NCBI GenBank assembly: GCA_019242465.1
Contig: JAFAVL010000309.1
Location: 1-15,028, forward strand
DNA length: 15,028 nt
From: Chroococcidiopsidaceae cyanobacterium CP_BM_RX_35
GTDB taxonomy: Bacteria > Cyanobacteriota > Cyanobacteriia > Cyanobacteriales > Chroococcidiopsidaceae
Direction: 5' to 3'
Below are positions 1 to 7,262 of the stretch, in pieces. A program made the translations under genes and the position numbers. Positions within the stretch are counted from its first letter, which is position 1. The number at the start of each line of letters is the position of its first letter. The notes under the pieces were generated by a model, which was not told the DNA's origin, searched no databases, and saw nothing but the letters and a program-made list of their open reading frames with translations.

Positions 1-61
1 CCAGTTGACCCAAAATTTTTCCTTCTTCATCCCGAATCACCACTTCTACCTTAGCTTTCAT
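1..61 (-). CDS. Partial CDS, N-terminus of an unidentified protein cut by the window edge
   Basis: An ATG at 61-59 on the minus strand opens a frame that stays open to the window edge and reads MKAKVEVVIRDEEGKILGQL. The charged, beta-strand-like start with a glycine turn looks like a cytoplasmic cyanobacterial hypothetical protein, but I do not recognise the family. No strong Shine-Dalgarno sequence precedes it; an AGTCAGGG run lies right next to the start codon. About 54 bp upstream is a direct repeat of TCCGGT with an 11-bp period (131-115, read leftward). It runs leftward like the hpnP operon, but 370 bp separate them, so it probably has its own promoter. Only 20 codons are visible, so both the frame and the identity are uncertain. 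Confidence 0.45.
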   Translation of the reverse strand, partial: MKAKVEVVIRDEEGKILGQL

Positions 62-168
62 CCCTGACTCGCTCTGCCTCTCATTCCCCTCATGGGGTAC
101 ATCTCCCCTAGTTTACCGGATGCTCACCGGAAAATTTACAGCAGGAATTCTTACAGCGTCAGGTAGGT

Positions 169-242
169 GGACTGTTTATAAAAAATAGGGCGATTACCTC
201 CTAGAACAGTCCTTTAAAACTGCATTCACCCACCCTATTTTT
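169..242. repeat. Two interleaved perfect inverted repeats in the 62-431 gene-free region
   Basis: GGACTGTT (169-176) is complementary to AACAGTCC (205-212), and AAAAATAGGG (181-190) to CCCTATTTTT (233-242). The arms interleave, so in RNA they would form either a pseudoknot or two mutually exclusive hairpins. The larger repeat ends in a T run on both strands, so it could terminate the leftward squalene synthase-hpnP transcript, although its 42-nt loop is long for an intrinsic terminator. The rest of 62-431 holds an ACCGGA direct repeat (115-131) and no credible ORF. Confidence 0.4.
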
Positions 243-431
243 CTCCAGTCAGAGGTTTTGATAGCGCTTGTAATTCTTCCCACCTATAGTGACTAGACAA
301 CTTGATTGGTCTATCATTGGCTCCTATCCCCATCTCAATTGTCGGACTAATTATTTCAGCTAACTCTTGACCACCAAGACTGAATTACCTAGTAAGAGAG
401 CTGCAAATCTTCCACAACACTAAGATAATAT

Positions 432-2078
432 TCAAGATTTCATTAAGGAACGTTGAGGCTGACGTAGCTTTTGAGAATAGAATGAGGCAGATTCCTCGCC
501 CATAGCACACTCTTGAGCAAATTGAATTAAATGATGACCAACAAGCCCCACATGAATTAAATTTTCGATTTCGCCTGCTTTCAGTTCTGGTAGAGCCATC
601 TGCCAGAAAGTTTTACGGTAATGACTCATAAGACCTACCCTTAGAAAAATATTGCTCATGATGGTCAAACCTTTGCAGATATTAGCCCAAGAAGCACGGG
701 TTGGACTATTTGGGACTTTAATGCGATTCGGGTAGGTATGTTTTATATTGTAGGCAAATCGCTGATATAGAAATTCTGGCTCATAGGCGGCGGTGATACA
801 CCGACGCCACATCTTGATAACCTGTTCATAGGGCATCAAAAACTCGACATTAGATTCACGGTTTTCGTCGAAGACTAATCGCCCTTCCAATTCTAACCTG
901 CGCCAAAGTGGAGTTTTCGGTAACGCATGGAGCAGGTTAATGGTCAGCATGGGAATTTGGGACAGACGAATAAATTCAAGAATCCTGTCAGCTGTTTCCA
1001 ATGTATCTGTATCTAACCCGATAATAATACCCGATACAACCTCCATGCCGTAGCTGTTCAAAGTTTTAACTGCTTCTAAAATCGGGATGCTTAAATTCTG
1101 ATCTTTAGAGATAGCGTGAAGAGCATTAGGCTCAGGCGTTTCAATACCACAAAAAACTGTACAAAAGTAAGCTTCGCGCATCATTTCTAGCAGTTTTGGG
1201 CTCTGAGCTAGGTTAAGCGTGGCTTCACAAGCGAACTGAATCGGGTAGCCATTAAGCTTTTGCCACTCAATCAGGTGAGGTAGTAGCTTTGTGATGGCGC
1301 GGCGATCACCCACAAAATTGTCGTCTACGAAATACAGTGCCCCTGGGTTGCCAGATTCCAGCATCGTGTCCAGTTCAAAGAGAAGCTGTTCTGGAGTTTT
1401 AAAGCGAGGATTGCGACCGTAAAGTTCGGGAATATCACAAAACTCGCAGCGGTACGGGCAACCACTGGAGAACTGTACGTTGGCAAGGAAGTATTGATTA
1501 AGATTCAGTAAGTGGTAGGCGGGGGTAGGAAACTTGCTGAGGGGTAAACGCTCTTTAGTTTCAAACCGAATCTGTTGAGCAGGACGTTCTGTGTGTTGGT
1601 CTATGTACTCAATCATCAAATCAGTAGCATCCCCCAACTCTCCTAAGTGCAAAATATCAAATTCGGGGTAGTATTCTGGACAGCCACTTACTGAAGGACC
1701 TCCCACAATCGTGATTTTGCCCCAACGATGGGCGAGGTCATTAATTTGATTGATATGAGGACGCTGGATATGCATCCCGCTCACAATTAGGACATCGGCC
1801 CATTGATAGTCAGCTTGTGATGCCGGGTTGATATTTTCATCAATAAAGCGGACCTCCCAGTTTTGGGGTAAATAGGCAGCCACAACTAAAATACCTTGGG
1901 GCGGCATAAAAGCCCGAACATTATTCACTAATGGGTATGCGTAATGAAAGGTACCAAATGAGCGGCTGTACTTTGGAAAGATGCAGAGGATGCGTCGCTG
2001 GTGACGAGCAATGTAGTGGGATCTTTGAGCAGTGTTTTCAGAAGTTGGCGGATCTAATTCCTTTGGTTTAACAGTCAT
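432..2078 (-). CDS. hpnP: B12-binding radical SAM protein, probable hopanoid C-2 methylase HpnP
   Basis: This 548-aa protein has a cobalamin-binding fold at about residues 25-165 (VGGPSV at 125-130, a GELGD element near 146), then a radical SAM domain with C207, C211 and C214 as the CxxxCxxC [4Fe-4S] ligands. Further radical SAM landmarks are VDDNF at 251-255 and GIETP at 311-315, and a DUF4070-like tail follows from about residue 400. The N-terminal SFGTFHYAYP...RAFMPPQG block is, from memory, characteristic of HpnP, which uses S-adenosylmethionine and cobalamin to methylate hopanoids at C-2. The start at 2078 has GGAGG four bases upstream. It lies 12 bp behind the squalene synthase homologue on the same strand, so the two are probably one operon, and that neighbour supports a hopanoid role. 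The main alternative is another DUF4070 radical SAM paralogue of unknown substrate. Confidence 0.72.
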   Translation of the reverse strand: MTVKPKELDPPTSENTAQRSHYIARHQRRILCIFPKYSRSFGTFHYAYPLVNNVRAFMPPQGILVVAAYLPQNWEVRFIDENINPASQADYQWADVLIVSGMHIQRPHINQINDLAHRWGKITIVGGPSVSGCPEYYPEFDILHLGELGDATDLMIEYIDQHTERPAQQIRFETKERLPLSKFPTPAYHLLNLNQYFLANVQFSSGCPYRCEFCDIPELYGRNPRFKTPEQLLFELDTMLESGNPGALYFVDDNFVGDRRAITKLLPHLIEWQKLNGYPIQFACEATLNLAQSPKLLEMMREAYFCTVFCGIETPEPNALHAISKDQNLSIPILEAVKTLNSYGMEVVSGIIIGLDTDTLETADRILEFIRLSQIPMLTINLLHALPKTPLWRRLELEGRLVFDENRESNVEFLMPYEQVIKMWRRCITAAYEPEFLYQRFAYNIKHTYPNRIKVPNSPTRASWANICKGLTIMSNIFLRVGLMSHYRKTFWQMALPELKAGEIENLIHVGLVGHHLIQFAQECAMGEESASFYSQKLRQPQRSLMKS

Positions 2079-2090
2079 CCTCCCTCCAAA

Positions 2091-2993
2091 CTACTCAACA
2101 CATGTTCCGCCCTTTCCAGCAGCAAAACTGCAGTACTCATTATCAGCCTCAGGACGGTTAGCAGATTTTTGCCATGATACACCAGTTACCTGCGCAATGA
2201 GAGTAAGAACAGCACTACGACTAAGTTTGGGTTCACCGCGACTCAGAGTACCAAGTGTAGCATACGCCAGAGTCAGCGGAATTTTACAAAATTCTAAAGC
2301 CGGACCCAACGAAAGAGCTTTTGTGTAAGCATCAGCAAGCGTCAGATTACGCTGCGCATAGGCATAGAAATCTTCTCGATTCCAACCATCTGGAAAAAAA
2401 TCGACCCCTCGTGCCAGATCTTCGGTGCGGTTACGTAGAATGTTGACAGCTTGTAAGCCTCGACCAAAGCCGATCGCCTGGGGTCGGCTGGTGTTGGTGC
2501 CATCATACCAGGCCCACAAGTCAGAGAGTAACAATCCTACAGCACCAGCTACCCCGAACGTGTAGCGGTCTAAATCAGCTTCTGTGCGGATCGCCCAGTT
2601 ATGGGAAGCCCAGTAAGCCATTCGGTCTGCCATCGCTGCTGTTGCATCCCAAATGCGAGGCGCAATCGTTGCTGGAGCAAGTTCAGCCCATTCTTGAATC
2701 CGAATTGACACCTCCGGCAGTGGGGGTCCTTGATGTAAAGATAACAAGACCGAAAAGTCTTCAACAGGACAACCATCAACTGCTGCTTGTAGGGACAGGC
2801 TGATAGCTTGTAACAGCTTTGCTTTTGTTTGGTTATCCAGTTTTGGGTGATCTTCAATTTCATCAATGGCACGCATACATAAGTATGCTGATGCAACTGC
2901 TTCTTGCAGTCCTGCTGGTAAGCGACTGATTGGAATGTAAAAAGTCCGACTAGTCTCCTTAAGTATATCCAAAGCATTTTTACGCAAATCCAT
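2091..2993 (-). CDS. sqs: Squalene/phytoene synthase family protein, probable squalene synthase
   Basis: This 300-aa soluble all-alpha prenyl synthase joins two prenyl diphosphates head to head; in this family the product is squalene or phytoene. The first aspartate-rich motif is DEIED at 44-48, within the conserved AYLCMRAIDEIED stretch. The second motif is NILRNRTED at 184-192 followed by FFPDGW, with asparagine (N188) where most relatives have the first aspartate of DxxED. I chose the ATG at 2993 because MDLRKNALDILKETSRTF matches the family N-terminus and GAGGAG lies six bases upstream; an ATG at 3038 would add 15 residues and lacks such a site. It is the first gene of an operon with hpnP and has a leader of about 250 nt or more that contains palindromes and the shared promoter element. 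Squalene is the precursor of hopanoids, so squalene synthase is preferred over phytoene synthase. Confidence 0.75.
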   Translation of the reverse strand: MDLRKNALDILKETSRTFYIPISRLPAGLQEAVASAYLCMRAIDEIEDHPKLDNQTKAKLLQAISLSLQAAVDGCPVEDFSVLLSLHQGPPLPEVSIRIQEWAELAPATIAPRIWDATAAMADRMAYWASHNWAIRTEADLDRYTFGVAGAVGLLLSDLWAWYDGTNTSRPQAIGFGRGLQAVNILRNRTEDLARGVDFFPDGWNREDFYAYAQRNLTLADAYTKALSLGPALEFCKIPLTLAYATLGTLSRGEPKLSRSAVLTLIAQVTGVSWQKSANRPEADNEYCSFAAGKGGTCVE

Positions 2994-3193
2994 GTACACT
3001 CCTCTAAGCCACGTTGTAAGATTTTGAACACCAAACATCTTTTAGACAAAAGTTTGTCTTTTGCTAGAACCAAACTTAGTCACTTATACCAAGTAAACTG
3101 CTGGCTGAACGAGTCGGGTTTTGAGGTCGCATTGCATGTGTACAGATAACACACTGATCGCGCCACTCCCGCAAACCGTCTAGATGCATACTA

Positions 3194-3237
3194 AAAGTTA
3201 GGTAAGTAGCCCTTACCGGACTAACTTTAGAAAGTTA
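3194..3237. repeat. Competing palindromes in the squalene synthase leader
   Basis: AAAGTTAG (3194-3201) pairs with CTAACTTT (3221-3228), and inside it GTAAG (3202-3206) pairs with CTTAC (3212-3216), giving a two-part hairpin. TAACTTT (3222-3228) also pairs with AAAGTTA (3231-3237) across a 2-bp centre, forming a perfect 16-bp palindrome. The central arm can therefore pair with either flank. The site lies 12-55 bp downstream of the promoter element at 3249-3314, in the untranslated leader of the squalene synthase gene. It could be an operator or an RNA switch; nothing here decides which. Confidence 0.4.
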
Positions 3238-3248
3238 AATGGACTATT

Positions 3249-3314
3249 GCTTCTTCCTAAGGAATTAATCATCGTTTCTTGCCAAGGAGTAGAATTATTT
3301 CATATCAATTTCAT
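3249..3314 (-). promoter_or_regulatory. Shared composite promoter element, copy A (towards squalene synthase-hpnP)
   Basis: Read leftward, ATGAAA-TTGAT-ATGAAA (3314-3298) is a direct repeat with an 11-bp period, and TTAGGAAGAAGC follows at 3260-3249, 38 bp beyond the repeat. The -10 box is weaker than in the other copies (TTGGCAAGAAA in place of TTAGAWAYAAG). It sits about 305 bp upstream of the squalene synthase start, in the 2994-3403 gene-free region. The same arrangement recurs at 7146-7211, 9392-9458 and 12221-12286. Confidence 0.55.
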
Positions 3315-3403
3315 CTTTTTATGCAATGGTGAATTTTGGCAATCAATAAACCTTTTCATTCTAGGGAAATTAATGAGGTGGAATCCGCTCCTATTGCCCT
3401 TAA

Positions 3404-3826
3404 TTATTTAGCGGATATACCACTCACGCCCACAAGTGATGTAACGCCAGCCACGACTACCGCGACACCTACCCATCTCAGCCAGGTGACCCGCTCGTGA
3501 AGTATGATTTTGGCGAGGATGGTGTCAATGATGTAAGTAGACGACATTAGAGGCACAACCGTTACAACAGGAGCCGTTCGCATTGATAGGAGATAACCAC
3601 CAAAATGACCTGATAACACGACAACGCCTAAGATCAGTTTCCAGTTGTGGAAGATGCCGGACTGCCGGATGAACTTGAAAAGCTTCAATGGGTTAAGTAA
3701 TCCCCAGATACCGCCAAATGATTTAATGTCAACCTCGTTTAGCGCCTGGGAACCCTGTTTGATCAAAAAATCCCCAATGACAGAACAAATAATCGCCATA
3801 CTAATGCCAACTGCAAATAAAGTCAT
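3404..3826 (-). CDS. Small DMT/SMR-type membrane protein, second subunit of pair 1
   Basis: This 140-aa protein has four predicted transmembrane segments and resembles half-size EamA/SMR transporters such as ArnE, ArnF and EmrE. D19 lies in the first helix in a SVIGDFLIKQGS context, near where EmrE carries its essential acidic residue. Helix 3 has the TAPVVTVVPLMSSTY signature and helix 4 follows a HERVTWLRW turn. The start at 3826 is set by an ATGA overlap with the stop of the upstream partner, implying translational coupling; a longer frame to 3895 would run inside the partner gene and lacks family sequence. Two coupled, non-identical small subunits suggest a heterodimer. The substrate is unknown; a lipid or lipid-linked sugar is possible by analogy with ArnE/ArnF. 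A paralogue lies at 10265-10618. A 7-bp inverted repeat (3383-3389/3410-3416) spans the stop codon. Confidence 0.75.
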   Translation of the reverse strand: MTLFAVGISMAIICSVIGDFLIKQGSQALNEVDIKSFGGIWGLLNPLKLFKFIRQSGIFHNWKLILGVVVLSGHFGGYLLSMRTAPVVTVVPLMSSTYIIDTILAKIILHERVTWLRWVGVAVVVAGVTSLVGVSGISAK

Positions 3827-4311
3827 GATTTCTTGCCCTGTGCAGTAAATCCAATTATGACGACACCAATCAAGATGATCAAGATGGAACCCCACCGCTC
3901 AAGCGAAACCTTTTCATGCAGGAAAACCATGGCCAGCAAAGTTGTGGCCATATAGGTAGCAGCACCGCGCACTGGCACTACCAAACTTAGCGGACCGATG
4001 CGTAAGGTATGAGCGAAAGTGATGAATTGGATAATCATGAGTACGATCGCGATGTCTAGCCAAGGAATTGACAATGCCTCCACTACGGCATAGGGGATGC
4101 CTAAAGGAGAATCGACTTTTGGTGCTCGGTTGCCGCTCATGCTGTACTTGAGCAAGATATCAGCTGCTGATGACGATATAACGACTATGGCTAGAGAGAT
4201 CATAAAAGACTTAAGCTTCTCTCTTGGTACACCTCCAGTTTTCCCCTTCTTCCCTGTTGAGGAATCGTCTGACTGATTGTCATTTTCCGATTGATTATTT
4301 TTCTTAACCAC
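3823..4311 (-). CDS. Small DMT/SMR-type membrane protein, first subunit of pair 1
   Basis: This 162-aa protein opens with a polar, lysine/serine/asparagine-rich cytoplasmic tail (about 1-34), followed by four predicted membrane helices (roughly 36-54, 83-101, 108-130 and 139-156). D51 in SSSAADILLKYS sits in helix 1, and RIGPLSLVVPVRGAATY and FLHEKVSLERW are DMT-family landmarks. It overlaps the next gene by four bases (ATGA). The paralogue at 9807-10265 has the same layout: polar tail, GD in helix 1, and the LAxPLRA-type motif in helix 3. The gene is divergent from the carbamoyltransferase across about 200 bp, in which I see no copy of the shared promoter element, only a lone TTGAAACTAG near 4412. 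I infer one half of a heterodimeric transporter or flippase; the substrate cannot be read from the sequence. Confidence 0.75.
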   Translation of the reverse strand: MVKKNNQSENDNQSDDSSTGKKGKTGGVPREKLKSFMISLAIVVISSSAADILLKYSMSGNRAPKVDSPLGIPYAVVEALSIPWLDIAIVLMIIQFITFAHTLRIGPLSLVVPVRGAATYMATTLLAMVFLHEKVSLERWGSILIILIGVVIIGFTAQGKKS

Positions 4312-4518
4312 TGATGAGAACCTTCTTGAGGATGATTTAGAGCTTAATAGTGCTTTTAATGATTGTGACCCACCTCAAATTAGCAATCCATCTATCTAAA
4401 AGAGAATTAATATTGAAACTAGAGTTGTTCCAGCAATTTACCCTCTTCTCCTGATTTAGGATAGGTCTTTCGCTTGAACACTGCAAAGTCTAAATATCTA
4501 GAGATAAGGGTTCAGAAT

Positions 4519-6204
4519 GTGATATACAACTTAGGAGTGATTTGTTATTCAAGGCATGATGCAGCGGCAGTTTTAGTCGAAGATGGTTGTGTCGTGGCAG
4601 CCGCTGAGGAGGAGCGCTTTTCACGGAAAAAGCTTGATAGTAGTTTTCCCGCTCAGGCAATCAACTTTTGTTTGGCAAAAGTGGGAATTACTCCACAGGA
4701 TCTTGCCGCTATTGGTTATGGATTTCATCCAACACGGAGGTTTAGTTCACAAACCTTATATGTTGTTAAAAATCTTCCTAGATCTGTAGAATTGGTAGTT
4801 ACTGAGAGACCGTTTGTCCGTAAGATGAATGGCATCAAGCGGGATTTTCGCGAACATCTGGGCTATTCAGGTCCAGTGTATCAGTTGGGACATCATCTGT
4901 GTCATGCTGCCAGCACTTTTCTCGCCTCGCCCTTTGCTGAAGCTGCCATTCTCACCATCGATGGTTTAGGAGATTGGGAGTCTTGCTGGTGGGGTTTAGG
5001 TCAAGGTAATGAATTAACCGAACTGGGAAAGATTGATTGGCCTCAGTCTTTAGGACATGTTTATGCGGCTTTTACAGATTACTTAGGTTTCCAAGCCTTA
5101 TCCGATGAATATAAAGTCATGGGTTTGGCTGCTTATGGTGAGCCACGCTATTTGGCGCAGATGCAAGAGATATTCTGGGCAACCCCCCAAAGCTACCAAG
5201 TTAACCTGGACTATTTTAACTTTCAAACCAGGCATTGTTCTCCCTGGTTTAGCCCAAAACTAGTAGAGTGCTTTGGTCCAGCTTTGCGCGATACCAACAA
5301 AGATGTTCCACAGCACTACCGGGACATTGCGGCATCACTGCAAGCGCAATTAGAGCAAGTCATTTTTCACCTAGTACAGAAAGTTGTTGCCACAACTGGA
5401 AGTCGCAACCTCTGTCTGGCAGGTGGAGTGGCAATGAACTCAGTCGCCAACGGCAAAATCCTGACTCAAGGTTTAGTCGATGGCTTGTATGTCCCGCCTT
5501 GTGCTTCCGATGCCGGAGTGGCTCTAGGAGCAGCTTATCTAGCTTACAAAGCCACTACAGGCAAACTCCAGCGACAAGTGTTAGAAACGGCATTGCTCGG
5601 ACCAGAGTATGATGCTGAGCAAATTCTCGCTGCCATTAAAAGCCGAGGCTTGCAGGCAGAAGTTGTCAGCCACCCAGCCGCGAGTGCCGCACAACTTTTG
5701 GCTACAGGTAAAGTCATTGGTTGGTTCCAAGGACGGATGGAATTTGGTCCCAGGGCTTTAGGAGCGCGTTCGATCTTGGCTGACCCAAGACGGGCAGAAA
5801 TGCAAGATATTGTGAATACCAAGATTAAGTTTCGGGAGCGGTTTCGACCGTTTGCACCTTCAGCTTTGGCTGAATATGCTAGCGAATACTTCGACTGTCC
5901 AGCTCCCACACCGTTCATGACTCAGGTGTATTCAGTGCATCAGGATAAGCAAGCAACTATCCCTGCCGTCACCCATGTGGACGGGACAGCGAGAGTGCAG
6001 ACAGTATCCCAGTCAACCAACCCCTTGTACTGGGATTTGATTCATGCCTTTTATCAGCTCACAGGGGTGCCGATTGTGTTGAACACTTCTTTCAATGTCA
6101 AGGGACAACCGATTGTGAATACTCCAACTGAAGCTGTAGATACGTTTCTCAACACTGGGCTAGATGCTCTTTTGTGTGGCAACTATCTTGTTTTGAAAGA
6201 CTGA
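4519..6204 (+). CDS. NodU/CmcH-family carbamoyltransferase
   Basis: This 561-aa enzyme has the two-part build of O-carbamoyltransferases, which transfer a carbamoyl group from carbamoyl phosphate to a hydroxyl group through a carbamoyl-adenylate. The N-terminal Kae1-like domain shows RHDAAAVLVEDG at 12-23, EERFSRKK at 31-38, the metal-site HxxxH at H125/H129, an ILTIDGLGDWES strand at 144-155 and AGGVAMNSVANGKI at 301-314. The C-terminal domain shows EFGPRALGARSILADPR at 408-424, FRERFRPFAPS and LNTSFNVKGQPIV. I prefer the GTG start at 4519, with AAGGG eight bases upstream, because it puts the protein right at the family N-terminus; a TTG at 4474 would add 15 unrelated residues. It overlaps the convergent rhodopsin gene by 22 bp. 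The acceptor is unknown; neighbours suggest a hopanoid polyol or sugar, which is inference only. Confidence 0.85.
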   Translation: MIYNLGVICYSRHDAAAVLVEDGCVVAAAEEERFSRKKLDSSFPAQAINFCLAKVGITPQDLAAIGYGFHPTRRFSSQTLYVVKNLPRSVELVVTERPFVRKMNGIKRDFREHLGYSGPVYQLGHHLCHAASTFLASPFAEAAILTIDGLGDWESCWWGLGQGNELTELGKIDWPQSLGHVYAAFTDYLGFQALSDEYKVMGLAAYGEPRYLAQMQEIFWATPQSYQVNLDYFNFQTRHCSPWFSPKLVECFGPALRDTNKDVPQHYRDIAASLQAQLEQVIFHLVQKVVATTGSRNLCLAGGVAMNSVANGKILTQGLVDGLYVPPCASDAGVALGAAYLAYKATTGKLQRQVLETALLGPEYDAEQILAAIKSRGLQAEVVSHPAASAAQLLATGKVIGWFQGRMEFGPRALGARSILADPRRAEMQDIVNTKIKFRERFRPFAPSALAEYASEYFDCPAPTPFMTQVYSVHQDKQATIPAVTHVDGTARVQTVSQSTNPLYWDLIHAFYQLTGVPIVLNTSFNVKGQPIVNTPTEAVDTFLNTGLDALLCGNYLVLKD

Positions 6205-6926
6205 ATACTATGATAAGCGCTATTTTGAATGTACGATTTAACGTCTGTCATCATGCTACTAGACGCCTGTACTAAGACTTGCTTGTTCTTAGTAAGAACA
6301 AAGCCAAAGCCTACCTTAGATAAGATATCTACAACAGTATATGAGAATGCTTCCCAACCAGGGCTAATCAGATCTAACCCTTCAGGACCAATTATCCAAG
6401 TTAGTGGGTAACCCGTCCAAACAACGATGAGTTGCAATTTTAACTTATTGAACAGTTGTTTTACCTTGGAATTGCGGTTTGCAGCACTTGCCGAAAACTC
6501 AGTTAAGATTGCTGTAACAATGGCAATGAAAGCTCCGCAACTGATAATGTACCAGACGAGATTGCTTGGCTTTGTCGAAAAGTTCCCAACTAATCCTCCT
6601 AAGATCATGAATATATCTGCTGCCATTACGCCTGCTATAAGTTTAGGACGTAATCCAGCTACAAGACCAAGATTAAGCAACAACAAAGGGGTAGCGACGA
6701 GCCAGTCTATATAGCGCCCCCAGTAGACCTCGCGACCCTGAAATATAGTCACTGTCTGATGGAAAATCATGGTTAGGTAGAGTGCTGCGCTCCAAAGCAC
6801 TACGAAGAAGCTTAGCAGAGGGAACTCCACCCCTTCTTGTCGCCTCATCCTAGCTGCTTTAACACCAAATACAAGCGCTGCCAAGTCAAAGACTATAAAA
6901 TTGACCCAAAGCCAAATCTGTGTCAT
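6183..6926 (-). CDS. Microbial (type I) rhodopsin with an unusual helix C motif
   Basis: This 247-aa, seven-helix retinal protein aligns well with bacteriorhodopsin (BR). K204 in VVDILSKVGFGF is the Schiff-base lysine, with counterion D200 (BR D212). Helix C reads YWGRYIDWLVATPLLLLNL, giving R71 (R82), D74 (acceptor D85), A78 (T89) and N85 (donor D96). D103 matches BR D115, W170/Y173/P174/W177 match the helix F retinal pocket, and E182 and E192 match the proton-release pair E194 and E204. It therefore keeps acceptor, counterion and release group but lacks the carboxylate donor. It is unlike Anabaena sensory rhodopsin, which lacks the D212 counterion, and no transducer gene is adjacent. Function could be a slow outward proton pump or a sensor. 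Start 6926 has only a weak AGAAGA upstream. The C-terminal tail after about 215 is polar. Confidence 0.9.
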   Translation of the reverse strand: MTQIWLWVNFIVFDLAALVFGVKAARMRRQEGVEFPLLSFFVVLWSAALYLTMIFHQTVTIFQGREVYWGRYIDWLVATPLLLLNLGLVAGLRPKLIAGVMAADIFMILGGLVGNFSTKPSNLVWYIISCGAFIAIVTAILTEFSASAANRNSKVKQLFNKLKLQLIVVWTGYPLTWIIGPEGLDLISPGWEAFSYTVVDILSKVGFGFVLTKNKQVLVQASSSMMTDVKSYIQNSAYHSIQSFKTR

Positions 6927-7034
6927 AGAATCTTCTAGCTTGAAGAGATTGAGATATTGTCTTTAGACTGAATAATTAGTAACATTGTTGCATCGATTTT
7001 CAGCTAAAGAGCTAACAAGGTAATGTAAATTGAA

Positions 7035-7056
7035 GTGAATTGAATAAGCAATTCAC
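7035..7056. repeat. Perfect 8-bp inverted repeat upstream of the rhodopsin gene
   Basis: GTGAATTG (7035-7042) and CAATTCAC (7049-7056) are perfect complements around a 6-bp centre. The site is 109 bp upstream of the rhodopsin start, in the AT-rich 6927-7262 intergenic region shared with the gene at 7263. An operator for a dimeric regulator is plausible. The only other marked structure in this region is the promoter element at 7146-7211. Confidence 0.35.
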
Positions 7057-7145
7057 CCACTATCTACAGATATATGAATTGCCGACCTAAAAATAAATTA
7101 TATCAATTGTCTAATACATTTTGCGGTTAAGAAATGTCAATAAAA

Positions 7146-7211
7146 GTGAAATTAGTATGAATTTATTCTATTTACTTAGATACAAGTGAGCAATAAGCCA
7201 TTAGAAAGAAG
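7146..7211 (+). promoter_or_regulatory. Shared composite promoter element, copy C (towards the 135-aa membrane protein)
   Basis: GTGAAA-TTAGT-ATGAAT (7146-7162) forms the 11-bp-period direct repeat. TTAGATACAAG begins 14 bp beyond it (7176), so that TACAAG at 7181 is at the -10 position. TTAGAAAGAAG follows at 7201-7211, 39 bp after the repeat, the same spacing as in copy B. Read rightward, the element is about 100 bp upstream of the start at 7263, the shortest leader of the four copies. It could also influence the divergent rhodopsin gene, whose start is 220 bp away. Confidence 0.55.
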
Positions 7212-7262
7212 TAAGTATTTGTCTAATTTTATAACCTAAGTTTAGGAAAAAATATAATAGGG

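Noticed and set aside
2032..2328. 98-codon plus-strand frame
   Set aside because: Lies antisense across the hpnP start and the squalene synthase gene, has no protein-family pattern and is explained as a shadow of well-supported genes.
2570..3073. 167-codon minus-strand frame
   Set aside because: Overlaps the squalene synthase gene in another frame on the same strand; its composition (rich in Gln, Leu, Cys) is that of a frame shadow.
4312..4518. Possible fifth copy of the promoter element between SMR pair 1 and the carbamoyltransferase
   Set aside because: Only a single TTGAAACTAG near 4412 is present; no second hexamer 11 bp away and no TTAGAAAGAAG at the required spacing.
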